Source: Thermoplasmata archaeon
GTDB lineage: Archaea; Thermoplasmatota; Thermoplasmata; Thermoplasmatales; Thermoplasmataceae
Direction: 5' to 3'
DNA: 7,333 bases
NCBI GenBank assembly: GCA_021819605.1
Contig: JAKAQT010000078.1
Location: 1-7,333 of the forward strand
In this document: positions 5,856 through 7,333 of the stretch, piece after piece
How the letters are laid out: every line of letters starts with the position of its first letter
How positions within the stretch are numbered: position 1 is the first letter of the stretch
Notes under the pieces: model-generated
What the model saw: only the letters and a program-made list of their open reading frames with translations
Told to the model about the DNA's origin: nothing
Database searches by the model: none
Program-made: the position numbers and the translations under genes

Positions 5856-6952
5856 TCTGGGGGATCAAATGATCAAAAATAGCACCCGACACAATAGGCT
5901 GGTTGACGGCAGCCCTGTTCCTGATGTTGAGGGAAGCGATGAAATCTGCCTCTCCCTCAAAACCACAGGAAATACATCTGAAATGAGATCGTTCAGGCCT
6001 GTTCCTTTTGTCGATGATATGGCATATCTAGCATTCCCTGCTGGTGTTGTGTGGATCAACGGCAATGATGGGGATGCCTGCTTCCCATGCCTTGTATTCT
6101 ATGAACGACCTTAGCTGGTGGAAAGACCACGAACTGTGGATATACCGGTTGCCTTTCCTAGCGGTTGTCCTCATCCTAATGCCACTGAGGTTCTCCATGG
6201 CAATTGCAGAGGAGGTGCCTTTTGCTGTCTGTACGATCTCCTTTGATATGATATGGTTGGTATTCCTCATGAATCTGCTTTCCCTTCCGGAGAGTTTCTT
6301 AAGATGGCGTTTTGCAGACCCGGTTCCTGCAGACTGGAGCCTGGAACGTAGATCAGTGTAATGCTCTCTCACATCTTTGATGTGATCACCAGAATAGTAC
6401 CTGCCAGTGGAATCAACAGCGATGTTGACGATGCCCATATCGACACCAATGATGTCCACAGGTTTGATGGCCGGTTCTTCAGGAGACTCAACGGAAACCA
6501 TGAGGTAGAACAGTTTGTTTTTCCTGATGAGATCACACTGGCCCCCTGATCCTTTCAAAAGATATCCTGCCATATTTTCCAATGGTTACCGGCACCACCA
6601 TCCGCCCATGAACGGTGCTGATACTGACCTTATCCATACCTTTGAAGCTCAGTATCCTCTGATCATAGACAATGGAACCGTAATCCCCGAACTCATGGAA
6701 ATGATCCCTGTCAGTATTATATGATTCAACAACCTTGGCTATGACACAGATGGCAAGCTGTGCGGAAAGGCTGAACCTCTCCCTGATATCAATGTACACA
6801 ATTTTCTGAAGGGAAAATTTGCTGTACAGCTTCCTTTCAAACGCCACTCTGGAAACAAAATTACAGGCACTGTTGAATCTGACGAAGGTATGGATCAATG
6901 CTTCCCGCTGTTCATCATCCGGAAGCAGCTTTATCTGAAGGGTTTTAAGCAC

Positions 6953-7203
6953 AATGCTGATAAATAAATTCAATACATGGTGGTGTCGCAATTCCTCCCA
7001 CATCTGAAGAGGTTGGTTTGCTTGCGACTGGAGATCGTGATAACCCAACGACCTGTTGAAGGTAAGATTAGCACCATAATTTGCAAGGGAAGTACTACAT
7101 ATATCAAAGGAAAAATTCCACTGCTGAATTAATCAATGTCGCCCATATTATACAAATAGGATAAGAATTCTTTTCCCAACATCCAACAGTCTTTAGTATG
7201 TTT
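6953..7203. other. Intergenic region upstream of tnpB remnant
   Basis: This AT-rich stretch separates the tnpB start from the tRNA-Leu promoter. The tnpB frame stays open upstream to about 7127 but contains no ATG or GTG start before 6952 and no recognisable protein motif. It holds the candidate left-end motifs TTGAT (7136-7132 and 7107-7103 on minus), a short GGAATTTTTCC self-complementary stretch on minus just inside them, and a 10-nt palindrome AAGAATTCTT at 7163-7172. No tnpA remnant was seen. Confidence 0.4.
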
Positions 7204-7212
7204 CATATATTA
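7204..7212 (+). promoter_or_regulatory. TATA box of tRNA-Leu
   Basis: CATATATTA is centred 27 nt before the tRNA-Leu 5' end at 7235, the expected archaeal TATA spacing, and is the best AT-rich box nearby. Confidence 0.6.
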
Positions 7213-7234
7213 CAGATTAATCCTACATTGCTTT

Positions 7235-7319
7235 GCGGAGGTTGTCGAGCTAGGTTAAAGGCGATGGATTCAGGGTCCATTCCCGTAGGGGTCCGCCGGT
7301 TCAAATCCGGCCCTCCGCA
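7235..7319 (+). tRNA. tRNA-Leu (anticodon CAG)
   Basis: This is a class II tRNA of 85 nt. The acceptor GCGGAGG/CCTCCGC is fully paired with discriminator A. The D-stem is GTC/GGC. The anticodon stem ATGGA/TCCAT encloses TTCAGGG with anticodon CAG, which reads CTG. A 14-nt variable arm can pair CCC with GGG, as expected for Leu. The T-stem GCCGG/CCGGC encloses TTCAAAT. There is no intron and no encoded CCA. The 14 nt that follow hold nothing I can call. Confidence 0.95.
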
Positions 7320-7333
7320 TCCCCATTTTGGTT

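Larger units (their letters stand above)
5779..6952 (-). pseudogene. tnpB: TnpB (IS200/IS605 OrfB), frameshifted with in-frame TAG
   Basis: Allowing one extra base, the frames join into about 390 codons, normal TnpB length. The GTG start at 6952 gives LKTLQIKLLPDDEQREAL, the usual TnpB N-terminus. Near 6565 the frame shifts by one base: VPVTIGKYG in one frame continues as YLLKGSGGQCDL in the next. The RuvC Asp lies in IIGVDMGIVNIAV (codon 6441-6439) and the Glu in AIAMENLSGI (6195-6193). The zinc finger begins TSREC, is broken by TAG at 6030-6028, then continues in frame as ICHIIDKRN...RCISCGF. The last catalytic Asp is in EADFIASLNI (5946-5944), and TAA closes the frame at 5781-5779. TnpB is an RNA-guided DNA endonuclease that maintains its transposon. 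Here two lesions break it while all three acidic residues and all four zinc-ligand cysteines remain, so decay looks recent. No tnpA is present. Confidence 0.9.
5812..7131 (-). mobile_element. tnpB-only IS200/IS605-group element, boundaries tentative
   Basis: The tnpB remnant must belong to a mobile element lying between tRNA-Asn and tRNA-Leu. Elements of this group have no inverted terminal repeats or target duplications and insert 3' of a short motif such as TTGAT or TTAC. On the minus strand, TTGAT occurs at 7136-7132, just upstream of tnpB, and a TCAA end follows a small hairpin at 5815-5812. These would define an element of about 1.3 kb. A second TTGAT at 7107-7103 is an equally possible left end. 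If 5812 is the right end, the last 10 codons and the stop of the tnpB frame are flanking DNA. The ends are inference from motif resemblance. Confidence 0.35.

Noticed and set aside
6028..6030. TAG in tnpB read as pyrrolysine or selenocysteine-type recoding
   Set aside because: The position is a variable residue between zinc cysteines, TAG ends other genes in the window, and a frameshift elsewhere already disables the gene.
5812..6724. Plus-strand open frames across the tnpB region (for example 5812-6114, 6044-6361, 6361-6549, 6515-6724)
   Set aside because: All are antisense shadows of the tnpB remnant, which has recognisable RuvC and zinc-finger motifs on minus.
6953..7048. Upstream extension of the tnpB frame from a TTG at 7048
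   Set aside because: TnpB homologues begin at the LKTLQIKL stretch; the extension (QSQANQPLQMWEELRHHH) matches nothing I know and has no Shine-Dalgarno.
1..7333. CRISPR array, toxin-antitoxin pair or defence cluster
   Set aside because: No regularly spaced repeats and no recognised defence domains are visible apart from the broken TnpB.

Overview
The window looks like chromosomal DNA of a Thermoplasmata-type archaeon (Thermoplasmatales or a close relative). The grounds are: a SCP2-type thiolase paired with a zinc-ribbon/OB-fold partner; an archaea-specific Trm56 tRNA methyltransferase; an archaeal ArsR-like winged-helix protein; tRNAs without encoded CCA; and AT-rich TATA-like boxes 25-27 nt upstream of tRNA 5' ends and of several start codons, which suggests leaderless mRNAs. 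This placement is inferred from family resemblance, not from a database search.

Layout. On the minus strand, 1-1629 holds a thiolase-like gene followed, with a 4-nt ATGA overlap, by its OB-fold/zinc-ribbon partner, which is cut by the left edge. An NDUFA9-like NAD(P)-binding protein (1740-2582, plus) diverges from it and ends 11 nt inside a convergent unknown helical protein (2572-3060, minus). That gene begins just behind a tRNA-Gln(CTG) gene on the same strand. A four-helix membrane protein (3171-3611, minus) and an unknown 128-aa protein (3662-4048, plus) diverge from one palindromic TATA-like element centred at 3636. Then come an ArsR-like regulator (4104-4607), a fused Trm56-HD protein (4626-5654) and tRNA-Asn(GTT), all on plus. 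The last 1.5 kb holds a broken tnpB of the IS200/IS605 group on minus, lying between tRNA-Asn and tRNA-Leu(CAG).

How the parts fit. The thiolase/OB-fold pair resembles the acyl-CoA condensing modules archaea use for acetoacetyl-CoA chemistry, but the residue aligned with the nucleophilic cysteine is glycine. The regulator and Trm56-HD genes are 18 nt apart and probably form one operon. Trm56 methylates C56 in the T-loop, a base present in all three tRNAs here. The tnpB keeps its three RuvC acidic residues but carries a +1 frameshift and an in-frame TAG, so it reads as a recently inactivated transposon gene. No tnpA, CRISPR array or defence cluster is visible. The most unusual points are the Cys-to-Gly thiolase, the Trm56-HD fusion, the symmetric TATA element between two non-ATG genes, and the tRNA-Gln that may serve as the leader of an mRNA.
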